This document shows positions 39,841-51,012 of a DNA stretch of 64,000 nucleotides, one piece after another. The notes under the pieces were generated by a model, which was not told where the DNA came from, searched no databases, and saw nothing but the letters and a program-made list of their open reading frames with translations. The stretch's first letter is position 1, and each line of letters begins with the position of its first letter. Made by a program: the position numbers and the translations under genes. Source of the DNA: Buddleja alternifolia (lineage: Eukaryota; Streptophyta; Magnoliopsida; Lamiales; Scrophulariaceae); assembly GCA_019426215.1 (NCBI GenBank), contig CM033392.1, positions 54,549,149 through 54,613,148 of the forward strand, in the 5' to 3' direction.

Positions 39841-42800
39841 CGATGGCTTCAGATCCTGCTGATAGTTTTCCCGAGGATGATGTATATGGATCAGATAGCC
39901 GTCATGAGGCGGAGATACGGAGAGGTGTCATGGCTATGAAAAAAGTTATCAATGTTAGAAGTAAAGGCATAAGGCTACCTGTCGGCTGGAATGACAGAGG
40001 TCAGGCAGTTAACCCAAACAAATCAATATTTGTTAGTTATATAGGTGTGCAAGCCCGACAGAAGGTGTCGATTACCATGAGTGATTGGCGAAAAGTCCCG
40101 TCACCAATAAAAAAAAACATTTGGGATGAAATGAAGGTAATTTGGATATTATCATACTTGTAGGTATTAATGTATTATCATATTCTCTAAATTATAATTT
40201 TATATATACTTTGTTGTTTGTTTTTTGTAGTTGGCATTTGATATTGACGAAAGTAGACAAAAGTACGTACTAGGAGGAGCTGGGAAGCTAGCACGTAACT
40301 TCAGGAGCTACTTGAGTAGAAAGTGGGTGCGAGATGATGTTGGAAACATTAATGACAACCCACCCCCACAATATGAGATATCTCAAGCCGATTGGACGGC
40401 ATTTTAAGTTGTTCGCTTAGATGAACGTTTTCAGGTAGCTAGTCATTTTAATTTACGATTTCATTTGTTGGTTATTGCGTTTATATTTAGCTAATAATTT
40501 GATAATGTAATAAACAGAAACTAAGTAGGAAAAATCTGGAAAGAGCAAAGGAACCTGAATATCCTTACCGGAAAGCGAGTCTTGGACATGCTCTTATGGA
40601 GCAAATGGAGGTATGTAGTTCATTTAACAGTGAATCCTTACAATTCTTTTAATAAAAATTCTATGTTAATACATATATATTTTTTTAATGAAGGGATGCG
40701 GGATCCGATTACACAGAGGTGACACGAGCACTCGTGTGGAGGATTGCGCGTTCCGATAAAACAAATCAAATTGATAACGACAATGTTAGAAGAGTAGTAA
40801 ATGAAATGGTGAGTTATTTGCAATTTTAGCTCTATAATGTGTTGTATGTTTGTTTTGAAATACTATTGAAAGAACAAAGTTCACTAATTTTTTTTATTTT
40901 TTAAAATGTATTATTACAGGAGAGCATTTCACAAGAGAGTACTAGCCATAGTGGAAATAAGAAGAGTCGAGATGACCTATTGGCTAAAACTCTTAAAAAG
41001 AAGGAGCATCTGGGTCACGTTAGGGGTGTTGGCTTTGGGGTCTCACAAAGAGGCTATTTTAAGGATCCAAAGCCTGCTACAGAAATGGAGATGGAAAGCT
41101 TGAGAAGCATGGTGAAAAATCTCTCTGAAACTATGGTTGCCATGCAACAACGAATTGATGTTTTGGAAGCGCCTAACTCGCGTCAGCCACATGAAGATGA
41201 CGTGATTTTTTTGAAATATAGCAGCCCAGAACCAGGTTATAAGATGCTTCCCGAGGTAATGATTTGAACTTGTTCATTGATCGCATAACTTGCAACTCTC
41301 TATTTCTATAAATCACACAAAACTTTCTAATAGAATGTTGTATATATATGTGTGTGTGTGTGTGTGTAGGTTATCGCTCCATGTCAATTAGCACTTTCAT
41401 CACCGTCATATCGTGTGGTGGCTAAAGGACAGATGTACAATCGACCTGATACTGATAGAATACTTCACAGCTGTCCATTAGCCACCAACCATGTGAAAGT
41501 GCGCATTGACACTGCAGTTGAGGCGAATACACCCCTACCCGTCCCTCTCAATAATGAAATGCTCACCATTTCTAGTGTTCTGGGTACCTTTGTTGCTTGG
41601 CCAGGGAGTCTTGTCATTGTCACTGATGCACCGGTATGTAATTAATAGCTAGTCATTAATAAATTATAACAATTTGTTTGAGGTTACTAAATATACTTTG
41701 GTGTGTAAGATTCATGTTTTATTTTCTTTGCTTAAACAGTCTCTAGGACTATCCAAATCATCTGGAAACCAAAAATCAGGGACGTCGAAGCAGTCAGCTG
41801 TCAAAGGAAAAAGGCCAGTGGCCAAGCCTGCACGTGAAGGTGACAGATGTGCAGACCTTCAACTAGATGGACTCCCTCATGACCTAGTATTTCTGGGAAA
41901 GTACACGAAGATGATGTCTATTAGTGCCCAGATCACTATAGACATCGAGGAACCCATTATGAATTTTGCATTCCCAGAGTATATTGTAAAGGAGGAGATC
42001 TGTCACTTTCTGCTTCAAAAAGAGATAGGAGTCTCTATCATTACAACGTACATAAAGTAAGTTTTTTAATTATTTTATTGCATATGAACTACGATTATTT
42101 TCGTTACTCGAAATTCATTTTTTATGCTCAATTTAGGTGTTTGTGGGATAACTACGTAATCCCCGAAGGGAAAGAAGCAAGTTTCGGGTTCCTTAACCCA
42201 CATTCCATATCTGCGAGAACAAGCTCGCAAATTCAACAAGTGCAGTACATAGCACGTGCTATGATACAGCGTGCACAAACGAATAAGTTATTTCTTGCAT
42301 CTTACAACACCGGGTGAGCTACTAAAGACTCAATTTTAATTTGTAAAACTAGCTACGCAAAACAAATTTTGAACTTATCTTTTGAATGTTTTGTAGGGGA
42401 CATTGATTGTTGCTTGCAATTGATCCATTTCAAGAGATCATTTACGATCTGGATTCTGTGCATGGTGAGCCGCAATACCGAGATGATATGATACAAAAAA
42501 TTAATCAGTAAGTTTTTCATTCAATCAATGTATCTATTATATTTAATATTTTTTAAAAATGTATTTATTTCAAATAATTGCTTGTTTTTTAACATATTTC
42601 CTTGTTTTTTATATTTTTTTATAGGGTTGTGCAGATATTTCGTGCAGATCGCAACAACCAATCCAAGAAATCCAAAACCTCGGCATGTCAATGGTTTAAC
42701 ATAAAGGTTAGCGTTTTCTAGTTTCATGAGATTATATATTCGTATAGAAGTTAGTGTTCTAATACAACGTAACTTTGATTACTTTTGTAGTGGCCCCGGC

Positions 42801-43085
42801 AGACCAACGAGGTGGATTGTGGCTACTTCGTAATGAGATTCATGAAAGAGATTATTAGCGACGGACAATCTATAATCCCAATAGCGGTATGCATAATCCC
42901 AATATATACTTAATTCTATTCCTTTTTAAACCTTTGGTAGGTAATTGAAATATCATTTCAGTTTGCAATTAATCTCTATATATATCTTGCAGTACTTTCA
43001 TGATTCTCAATCCTTCTATACTCAAGAGCAAATTGATGAAGTATGCTGCGAAGTGGCACGTTACATTTTCTTAGTAGCTCCTTAG
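39841..43085 (+). pseudogene. Second CACTA gene: TNPA-position protein with C-terminal Ulp1-like (C48) protease domain, disrupted
   Basis: Multi-exon gene in plus order after TNP2. The N-terminal half has the plant Ptta/En-Spm pattern (GWNDRGQAVNPN, SDWRKVPSPIKKNIWDEM, KYVLGGAGKLARNFRSYLSR), then a coiled-coil-like MESLRSMVKNLSETMVAMQQ. The C-terminal half shows the Ulp1 core: LWDNYVIPEGKE, catalytic His in GGH at 42401-42403, Asp in IIYDLDSVHG, and Gln/Cys in QTNEVDCGYFVMRFMKE. Two nonsense codons: TAA at 40405-40407, and TGA at 42404-42406 replacing the Trp that normally follows the catalytic His. Ulp1-type domains in CACTA and MULE elements are known in plants; their role in transposition is unresolved. 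This copy is dead. Confidence 0.85.
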
Positions 43086-43365
43086 AAATTAGGTAATGTA
43101 TTTTTTGTGCATTGGGACTTGTTGTAAATTGTGATTTGATTTATTGTATTTAAATTGTCATTAGTAATTTAATTAGTTGATTGTAAATGTCGTTGGAGAT
43201 TATAACATTATATTATTGGAGGGACGTTTGGGGTGGTTGTTGTTTATGTTGAATATGTTTTGTTGTTAGTTGAAATTTGTTGGTTGGTTTATTGAATATT
43301 ACTGTACAGGAATATTATCATAATAGGTGATAAATATAAAATAAAAAGAAAAAAAATTCAATACT

Positions 43366-43670
43366 GTGACAGCAGTTCCTGCTGAACTGATGTTGCAGGT
43401 TCTACCCTATGACAGCGGTTCAGCGAAACCGCTATCGCAGGTTCTACCCTATGACAGCGGTTCATACAGAACCGCTGTCATAGGGTTCGAATTAATTTAA
43501 TTTTTTTAACCCTATGACAGCGGTTCCTGCCGGGACCGCTGTCATAGGGTGACCAATTACAGCGGTTTTTAACCGCTGTAATAGGTCCAAACCATATAAC
43601 AGCGGTACCTATGACAGCGGTTAAAACCGCTGTAATAGGCCCCAAAAAACCACTGTCATAGGTCATTTTT
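43366..43670. repeat. Right subterminal repeat array of the CACTA element
   Basis: About ten copies of TATGACAGCGGTT or its complement, including a 38-bp direct duplication around CGCAGGTTCTACCCTATGAC / ACCCTATGACAGCGGTTC. Mirrors the left array. Confidence 0.85.
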
Positions 43671-44959
43671 GTAGTAGTGATACCTGTATTTTTAGTTTGC
43701 AACACAGCTTGGTAGGTCCACCTACCATCTCTTTAAGCTGATCCATGATCAGGTTGAGAGTTGACTCCTGTCGTGAGGAGATTTCTTTCCCGCCAACCTG
43801 CATCCTGTGATCGCAGATGTAGCTTTTTCAGCTCCGTCAGAATACCCACCTCTGGCTGATCCAGCTTTTTCTCTTCTTTTTTTTCATGGTCTTCTTGACG
43901 AGAATGGGCTGACTCATTATTGATGGCCTCGTCTTTGAGACCCTTGTCTTTTCCTACACAGCCTTTTGGATGATGTCCCTGGAGGTCTTCTCTCTCAGGT
44001 GTGCTATTGCGTCGGCGTTGCATTTGGTGATGCAACTCTTCCTCATTTGCTTTTGCCTGGATATCTTCCTTTTCGGATACGACATTATGCTGCTGTCGCA
44101 CCTGGTGAGGGGGCTCCTTTCCACGATGCCAATGCGCTACTTCTGCACTTCAGGTTAGGGCACCCAACCTTCCTGTTTTTCATCCCTTCTAAATCCAGAC
44201 GACGCATTTGGCGTCCCTCGGGAGCTTGATATTTCTTCTGCAGTTCGTTCTCCTCCTTCTCTCCTTCTCGTTCTAAGTATTTCCTCCTTCTGGAGTGATC
44301 TCATGACCACTCCTAGCATAATCGTCTCCAGCTTTGGGCGTCTCCTTCAGGTGCAAGTACACCAGATTTTCACTTAACTGTACATCTCCGTGGTAGTCGA
44401 CACAGTCCCACCAACAAACTATCATAGGAACGTCTGCTGGTCTTCTTCGAGCCCGCAGACCTGCAGACCTAAAGCTTTAGCACAGCTTGGACGTCACAAC
44501 CTTTATGAATATTGTGCTTTTGATGGGCATGTGTAGCCCCTTGGATAAATTTGACTCCTGGTTTTGCTTATCCTGACCTGCCTAGCTTTAGGCAGGAACA
44601 CTTGTGTTTCCCCCGATTTGAGGTTTTACTCTATGAACTTTCCTTGTGCAGGTCAAGTTATACCTCCTGCTATTCCTGCATTTAACTTTGATTGCATACG
44701 TATCACAAATATTATGGAAATATTTTGACTTACTTGCTTATAAATTGTAGTATTCAGCTTTGCTTGTGTCATTCCTGCTTTTTTTTTTTTTTTAAAGTTT
44801 ATTTCTCATTTTTGACTTAAGAATTTTCCTGTGAACAAAACATCAGGTATTCCTTCCACCAAAACATATAAACTTGTTAGTTTTCAAGAATTTCTACCAG
44901 CAAGAGCTGAGCGGCAGCCTTGCTGGTAGTTCAGGTGTACAATTGTGGAGACTTGCATA

Positions 44960-45175
44960 GTTCATTCTCATGTGCAATCAAGGAGATTTGCATAGTTCAT
45001 TCTCATGTGCAATCAAGGAGACTTGCCTTTCATTCTCATTAGCAATCGTGGAGACTTGCCTTCTTCATGCAGTCGTGAAGACCTGCCAATCTCATGCAGT
45101 CGTGAAGACCTGCCAATCTCATGCAGTCGTGAAGACCTGCCATTCTTATGCGCAGTCGTGGAGACCTGCCATTCT
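44960..45175. repeat. 27-bp minisatellite
   Basis: Core unit CATGCAGTCGTGAAGACCTG followed by CCAATCT, with exact period 27 at 45066, 45093 and 45120; looser copies (GCAATCGTGGAGACTTGCC, GCAATCAAGGAGACTTGCC) extend leftward. The nine-codon period makes spurious repetitive open frames on both strands. Confidence 0.85.
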
Positions 45176-45999
45176 TATTTTTCACCTTCCTTGTTTCCCT
45201 TTTTTCTCCTCTCTGTTCCCACATATTTCATCAACGGGCTCACAGCTGGCCAACCTGCTACCATTGGCATCCTTCCTTATACTCTCTTTTCTCGATTTTC
45301 CCACCTTATCTCAGCCACGAGTGGGAGAATTAGTCTCCTCCTCCAGCCTTATATCTCCAGCCAACCTTGTAGCTTCCTTAACCCCGGTCTTCCAATGCGA
45401 GTTGGTCACAGAATTATTCCCAAAATAACTCCGCACCAACCCACCCTTATATCCTCTTGGTATGGGGCCATCGGATTCGAAACCGCAGGCCGCCTGGCTA
45501 TACGAATCCGGGCTACCCATCCAGGTGGTGCATCCTATCTCTGGCTACCTCCCATTCCACCAACTCCCCCTTACTTCTTTTCACAGTTTCATAAATATAT
45601 CCACGTTTATTCACATAGCAAAATATAGGTACAACATTCGCAAAACTTTATAAAAACAAAGCAAATTCTTACTAAAATTTCCGAGTGGAGCTCCCCATCT
45701 AAACCTGTAGTAGGTGTGTTACATTCTTCCAGGTTTTCATGAAAGGACAGACATTCAGATTTCACAAGTGAGAGTATTAGTCAATCACATAAAAACTATT
45801 CAAACATAAAAGATTTTTTTTTTTTGAATACTCCATGGGCGAGGGAGTTGTTTCCCTTATTCTATTTGAAGTTCCCTGTTCTTCTTTCATAAAAAAAACA
45901 ACAGAAGATTATAATTTCAGTTTAGCATAGCCCTGCAAAATTATCTCATCTTTTCGATTAGCATAATCAACTCATGATTTATATAATCAACTATGCACA

Positions 46000-46113
46000 C
46001 GATGCATAGATGATGCTTGGCCATGCTTATGATGCATGGATGATGCTTGACTATGCGTATGATGCATGATTATGCTTATGATGCATAGATGATGATTGAC
46101 TATGCTTATGATG
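46000..46113. repeat. 30-bp minisatellite
   Basis: Units of GATGCATAGATGATGCTTGG plus CCATGCTTAT or variants, about four copies, one shortened. AT-balanced, no coding role seen. Confidence 0.8.
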
Positions 46114-47476
46114 CATTCATAGACAACTTCTGCCATGGGAATTTTTTTTTTATTTTTTTTTAATCTTTCTCTAGGTCGGGCAAAGGCCCAACTTGCACCA
46201 TAGCTTTGTGAAACGGTGTTGGTTGCTTCCGCAATAGGTTTTTTTTTGTATTCCCTTCTAACCTGGCAAAGCCACATTTCAGCTTTGTGAAACAATTGTC
46301 TCCTTCCACGATAGTATCTATTAATCTTACTCTTGGCTTGGACAAAAGTCCAACCTGGGTTGCTTTCGCTATCTAGCTTTTCAGCTTTGCAGGGCATCAT
46401 GGGCTATTCTTGCCATCCAGCTTTTCCAGATCTGCGGAGCAGCATGGGCTGCTCCAGCTCTTCCAGCTTTGTCTCGGGTGTGCTACCAATTTTAATGTTG
46501 CTCGATCAAACCTGCATACCTGGCTTACCAACGCCTTGATTCACCATTGACTATTGCTACTAGCATAACTTGAATGTCCGAAGTAGGGCCTTGAGAATCG
46601 CTAAACTCAATTTGTTCAAATATGTAAACTTCGTGGCAAAGTTTCTGCAAGTATTCTCAACCACAAGTGAAATCTCATATCGAATAATTAGATCTCATAT
46701 GGAAAATTATTACCCCAGTAAATGATGGCACTTGTCATTATAGAAAATCAATTTGAAGTAAATATCAATATTTATTAGAAAATCATCCATTTATTCCTTG
46801 ATGAAGATTATAAAAATATGCATATTCATCAAAAATGTATACAATTGAGGATTTACCATTCATATAACCTTAACCATGTCAACCAAGCAACAATCCATGT
46901 AGAGATTTTACTTTTGTAATAACTCGTTACTCCAAATTAAATCACAATTATTTACAGAAAATGAGGCGTATGAAAACTTAATTGAATTTTGATACGACTT
47001 AAGCATGCAAATATAGAGTTACTATAATTCGTTTAATTCAATCAAAATATCATAATAAGCCAACCACCATAGTAATTGCCCTCTTTTTCTTTTGCAATAG
47101 CAGAAGGTTTATTTAATTAGACAACTTATTTATTTATTTATTGTAATCAATAAAATATATAAAAAAGCTTTTAAGAAATCCAAAATAGTGCAAATCTATA
47201 GAAAGCTCAAAAGGTGGATGGATCGCAACAACAATAAAATAGCTAATATTCTATCAATTTATCATGAAGCCTAATTTACAATCACATGCAGTAAAACATA
47301 TTCTAATCCATTTTCAAGATCAGAAATACTCAAGCAGTAATAGATTTATTATAAACACGTATATATGTATACAAATTCATAAGCACCAAAGAGAAAGATA
47401 TTGCCGAATTGCTGGGATCGAATACCATAAAAACATCACCGTTTTGATTGTAATTTTCTCATGTCTTGAACTCAAT

Positions 47477-47494
47477 TTCCCACAGACGGCGCCA
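47477..47494 (-). other. Primer binding site of the nested gypsy element
   Basis: Complement reads TGGCGCCGTCTGTGGGAA, two bases inside the LTR end at 47497; a standard plant Ty3/gypsy PBS. It shows that the right LTR is the 5' LTR. Confidence 0.9.
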
Positions 47495-47496
47495 AT

Positions 47497-48124
47497 TGGT
47501 GTGTGTGGGTTTCACACCATTAATAATATTTATATCAATATATGGGATAATATGAGTATAATTGTGAGATATAATCGAGTAATGTAAGTGCGATAATGTA
47601 AATAACACAATATTTAACGTGGTTCGGTCGAATATGACCTACGTCCACGGGGTATAAAGTTCTTCTTCTTTATTTCTCTATATCTTATATTACAACAGCT
47701 CTCTCCTCATTCATCCTCTAGAATGACTATTTATACAAGTTGTAGAGAATCTTCAATATGGTAAATGAATAATGCTTGGTCTTCTTTCCTTAATTACATA
47801 AAGTAATTAAGGTTAATTATAATCTTCTTAATTAGGCTAAATTCAATTAAGGAATTAGGCCTAATTAATCAGACCGGGGCTTAATTTCCTTCTCTTGCTA
47901 TGGAAAGTCTTTGACTTTAATTAGATCTTGTCTCCAGCCTTGCCATATATAGATTTGCCTTATTCCCGCAGGTCCAGGTTGGCAGGTCTTCCAGGTCTTC
48001 TAGGTCTTCCAGCTCTGGTTGGATATCATCTAGAAAGGATCTAGATCTGCCTTCTTAATGGGTTTTAGTCCATTAAGTCTTGGGCTTGTCAGCTTGGCCC
48101 AAAGTCCAATTTTCACCTACATCA
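47497..48124 (-). repeat. 5' LTR of the nested gypsy element
   Basis: 628 bp; about 97% identical by eye to 31016-31622, plus an 18-bp duplication (CCAGGTCTTCTAGGTCTT near 47985-48010). Flanked outside by AATAT (48125-48129). Confidence 0.92.
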
Positions 48125-48589
48125 AATATAATTCATGTGTGAGTGCATTCATGCACGAATTGTGCCCGAAAACTTCGATCAAAATATTGACTAACGGAGT
48201 TGACCGTTAAATATTGAATAGAATTCTTTAGTGGGACCAAATGTGAGAAAAATTAAAAGTTATGAGATATAATGTGAGAATCCGTAACGAATAGGACCAA
48301 AATCGAAAAAGGTCAAAGTTATGGGAGCAAAAGTGTGATTTTTCGTTGTTATTATTATTATTATTATTATTATGATTATTATTATACAATTTACTACCCT
48401 GAATATGTTATTTGTATCAAACACCGCTCTAAATTATATTTTGTACCATTTATCCCCCTCAACTATGCAAAGTTACATTTACCCCGTTTCTTATCATGCA
48501 ATTGTCTTTGTTACCCTTAAACCATTTCTATTTTGTATTCTCTTTTCTACTTTTTTATTTTTTCCATTTTTCTTTTTCTTTATTCGACG

Positions 48590-48591
<2 letters not shown>

Positions 48592-48657
<66 letters not shown>
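48592..48657. repeat. Compound (TA)n(GA)n microsatellite
   Basis: About 14 TA units followed directly by about 18 GA units. Confidence 0.9.
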
Positions 48658-48658
<1 letters not shown>

Positions 48659-49099
48659 TGTTGAGATTTAATCGAATTCAAACAATTCAAGCAAAAATCG
48701 AATAGAACAAGAATGAAATGAACACACAAAGATTTAAGTGCTTCGATCAAAATGATCTACATCCACTATCAAACACTCCTCACTCAATTTTATTCACCAA
48801 GAGTTTTTCAAGAATACAATTATAATGAGAAATAACATAGCTCTCAAGAAGTGTATCTATCTATATATGTATATATCTCTCACAATGTATCTAACTCTCT
48901 TTTATTGATGTGTTTGTTAGTTAAGAATCTGCAATGCTTCCTTTTCAGTCTATATATACATATATATATGTGTATATACATGTGCCAAGTTAGTTATAAC
49001 TAACTATCTCTCAACCAACTCACACACTCCAGTGCACTTTCCAATTCCAGAAAATCGTACGTCCAATTTGAGCTTTTAATTTTATTTATGTAACTAACA
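48659..49099 (+). mobile_element. LTR-like fragment, probably Ty1/copia
   Basis: Starts TGTTGAGATTTAATCG and contains AAGTGCTTCGATCAAAATGA followed by TCTACATCCAC, resembling the GTGGTTCGGC..CCTACATCCACG block of the solo LTR at 52791; possible end AACTAACA at 49099. No target duplication found, so boundaries are tentative. Confidence 0.4.
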
Positions 49100-49288
49100 C
49101 TTTTCACAATATATATATATATATATAATTTTTTGGTACAAAAGGAGCTTAATTAAAATAAATTTCCTCCCAGAGGTTCTGGATATGCACCTGGGCTATT
49201 TCTATATGGTAAATTTCTCCACTTTTGGTGCTAAGGCGTCTGCACTAATTTCATAGGTTCTGTTTCCTATGATGTAAGAGGCTGTCTC

Positions 49289-49459
49289 TAAGGATTGCGG
49301 AGAAGAGTCCAGCAATCCTGAATAAGCACTCCGAGGGGGTGTGAATCTGTGTCTATAAGTTCTCGAGGTGGTACTAAATATGGTTACAAAAGGCGACACA
49401 GATTCACACCCCCTCGGAGTGCTTACTCAAGATTGCTGGACTCTTCTCCGCAATCCTTA
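49289..49459. repeat. Near-perfect foldback: 65-bp arms, 41-bp loop
   Basis: Arm 1 (49289-49353) and arm 2 (49395-49459) are reverse complements with only two mismatches by eye. Landmarks: GGATTGCGGAGAAGAGTCCA in arm 1 pairs with TGGACTCTTCTCCGCAATCC in arm 2; CTCCGAGGGGGTGTGAATCT pairs with AGATTCACACCCCCTCGGAG. A transcript in either direction could form a long hairpin. Source of the arm sequence not recognised. Confidence 0.9.
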
Positions 49460-50375
49460 CAGATACACTGTAGATCAATTTTCTTAATTACACAACAAGG
49501 TATGTTTATTATCTTAGCCCCATGTGTTTTAATTTAGATTTTAATGAAGAAATACTAAGAAACATACTTTCTATCATTTACATGATATAATTTTAAATTT
49601 GTGAATTTGTGATCCATCTTTTTGTTTTGACTTTAATTTTTTTTTTATGAATTCTTTATTAAAAATCTACATATGTTCAAACATAACACATATTGCAATA
49701 TATAGTTTCATAATATTAAAATCATTGAAGAATAAAATTAGTAACCCAAACCCTCGAATAGGCTAAAGAATAAAAGAAAATACCATTTGTGAAAACATAA
49801 AGAAAAACAACTAGAGAAATAGAAAAGATAATAAATATAAAAATAGGTTTAAGGATAATAAAGACAATTCCAGGATAAAGAAAAAGTATAATTGTCACTT
49901 TGCATAATTGAGGGGAGTAAATGGGTCAAAATTTAGTTTAGGGAGGTTTTTGATACAAATGAAATAGTCAGGGTAGTAAAATGTATTTTTCCCTTTTTTT
50001 ATTCTAGACGAAGGAGGATAACCTGATCCAACAAAAAGAAAAGTTACAATTTGTGACTGGCTGAAATTGGACCCAGGACATCTCATAAGAAAATGAAAAT
50101 TGATACCATCAGACTATCAAACCTTGATTATATAGTAGTATTTAATAACAAATAATGATAGTAATAAAGACTGAGTCGGATATGAGATTGAGACTATTCA
50201 GCAGTTGGAATATCTTTCTCACCTGTTGAGACCAATTTCAATTTGCTACTTCTCAGTTCTCACACCTCTTCTCCTCCATTCTATCTCTCTCTTTCTTTCT
50301 TTCTGTCTCACCCCGTTTTCTTTTTTTTCTTTTTTTTATGGTAAATGAATGCCTGGCATTTCAAGAAAAATCCTA

Positions 50376-50946
50376 GGCTCTATTTGGATGTATATTTATT
50401 TTATTTCATCCGTCATTTTCTAAAATGTACGAGAATTCGGATTTTTTTTATTTTTGCATGAAAATGATGGCATGCTTGGTTGTGTTTTTGAAAATGGTTG
50501 AAATTGATGATTTAATGATGCATGAAAGAAATGAGTTAATTAAAAGTAATGATTATGTATTTAGTATAAATAAAGTAATAGATACTATTATACTGATAAA
50601 ATATATTTGTAAGTATAAATGATAAATATTGACCGAAAAAATTAAAACAATAGAAATACTCAAAATGTGTCTTAAAATGTGCACAAGCCTATAAGGGTTA
50701 ATGTTATGTATTTTATTCAACTATACTCTATAGAACCACAATTGTTGCCTAATAAATAGGATTTTAGAAGGAGATGTGACAGAAAGAAAAAGGTGAATGT
50801 GAATTGATAATGTAAAGGGTAGTTATTAGAGAATGTGATAGTGAAATGAAAAGAAGTGTACTTTTAGTTGAAAATAATATAAACTGTGTATTTTCATTTT
50901 GAAATGAGAATGAAAATATGGATTCGAAACACAAACAAACATAGCC
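50376..50946. mobile_element. Tourist-like MITE, about 570 bp
   Basis: The left end GGCTCTATTTGGATGTATAT matches, with variation, the complement of the right end (GGGCTATGTTTGTTTGTG); the next inner block TCATTTTCTAAAATG / TCATTTCAAAATG also agrees. No clean TWA target copy was found, so the class is provisional. Confidence 0.5.
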
Positions 50947-51012
50947 CAAGCTTTTCACTTTCTTACCAAAATTTCTATGCGGCCTACTTATTTACCTATA
51001 TCTATATCTATA

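Larger units (their letters stand above)
33708..43679 (+). mobile_element. CACTA (En/Spm) DNA transposon, 9972 bp
   Basis: Ends CACTACTACAAAAAT in inverted orientation at both termini, with a 3-bp TSD ATA (33705-33707 and 43680-43682). Both subterminal regions carry many copies of CCTATGACAGCGGTT and its complement AACCGCTGTCATAGG. The two genes are in plus order: a TNP2-type transposase (36246-39464) and a TNPA-position gene ending in a Ulp1-like protease (39841-43085). Both carry nonsense codons and the first also frameshifts, so this copy cannot transpose by itself unless a helper exists; the ends look intact. Confidence 0.95.
43683..47476 (-). other. 5' internal region of the nested gypsy element
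   Basis: Follows the PBS on the minus strand. Contains a charged, gag-like open frame (44101-43733; SEKEDIQAKANEEELHHQM, GLKDEAINNESAHSRQEDH), with no intact gag, pol or envelope. Minisatellites at 45039-45175 and 46000-46113 lie within it. 46600-47470 is AT-rich leader sequence. Confidence 0.6.
31016..48124 (-). mobile_element. Non-autonomous Ty3/gypsy-type LTR retrotransposon (LARD-like), 17.1 kb including a CACTA insertion
   Basis: LTRs at 31016-31622 (607 bp) and 47497-48124 (628 bp), both TG...CA, with a perfect 5-bp TSD AATAT at 31011-31015 and 48125-48129. The PBS (complement of 47477-47494) reads TGGCGCCGTCTGTGGGAA; the polypurine tract is the complement of 31623-31636. The element is therefore minus-oriented. 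The LTRs differ at roughly 20 positions plus an 18-bp tandem duplication in the right one. Excluding the CACTA, the internal region is about 5.9 kb and holds only charged gag-like fragments, with no protease, reverse transcriptase or integrase, so it depends on a helper. Confidence 0.92.
30778..48345. mobile_element. Palindromic MULE-type MITE split by a gypsy insertion
   Basis: The left arm (30778-31010, about 233 bp) and right arm (48130-48345) are inverted copies. Both read, from the outside in, GAAAAAT then ACTTTTGGTCCCATAACTTT (or near variant), TTTCTCACATTTGGTC, ATTTAACGGTCAACTCCGTT, and CGGGCACAATTCGTGCATGA. Possible 9-bp target copies are TTATTATTA (30769-30777) and TTGTTATTA (48346-48354), but the target is a microsatellite so this is only suggestive. 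The two arms were once adjacent, about 450 bp in total, before the retrotransposon inserted. Confidence 0.8.
48385..49985. mobile_element. Long-TIR element, about 1.6 kb, with internal insertions
   Basis: The left arm (48385-48550) and the right arm (complement of 49840-49985) share, outside to inside, TTTACTACCCTGA, TTTGTATCAAA, CCATTTA(T/C)(C/T)CCCCTCAA, TATGCAAAGT and GCAATTGTCTTTGTTACCC-like blocks. Superfamily is uncertain and no TSD was confirmed. Between the arms lie TA/GA microsatellites (48592-48655), a copia-LTR-like fragment and the foldback at 49289. Confidence 0.65.

Noticed and set aside
45460..45530. Possible tRNA-like segment (GGATTCGAAACCG)
   Set aside because: No cloverleaf arms could be paired around it.
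44970..45628. Long plus-strand open frames with nine-residue repeats
   Set aside because: Produced by the 27-bp minisatellite, whose period is a multiple of three; they lie antisense inside a retrotransposon.
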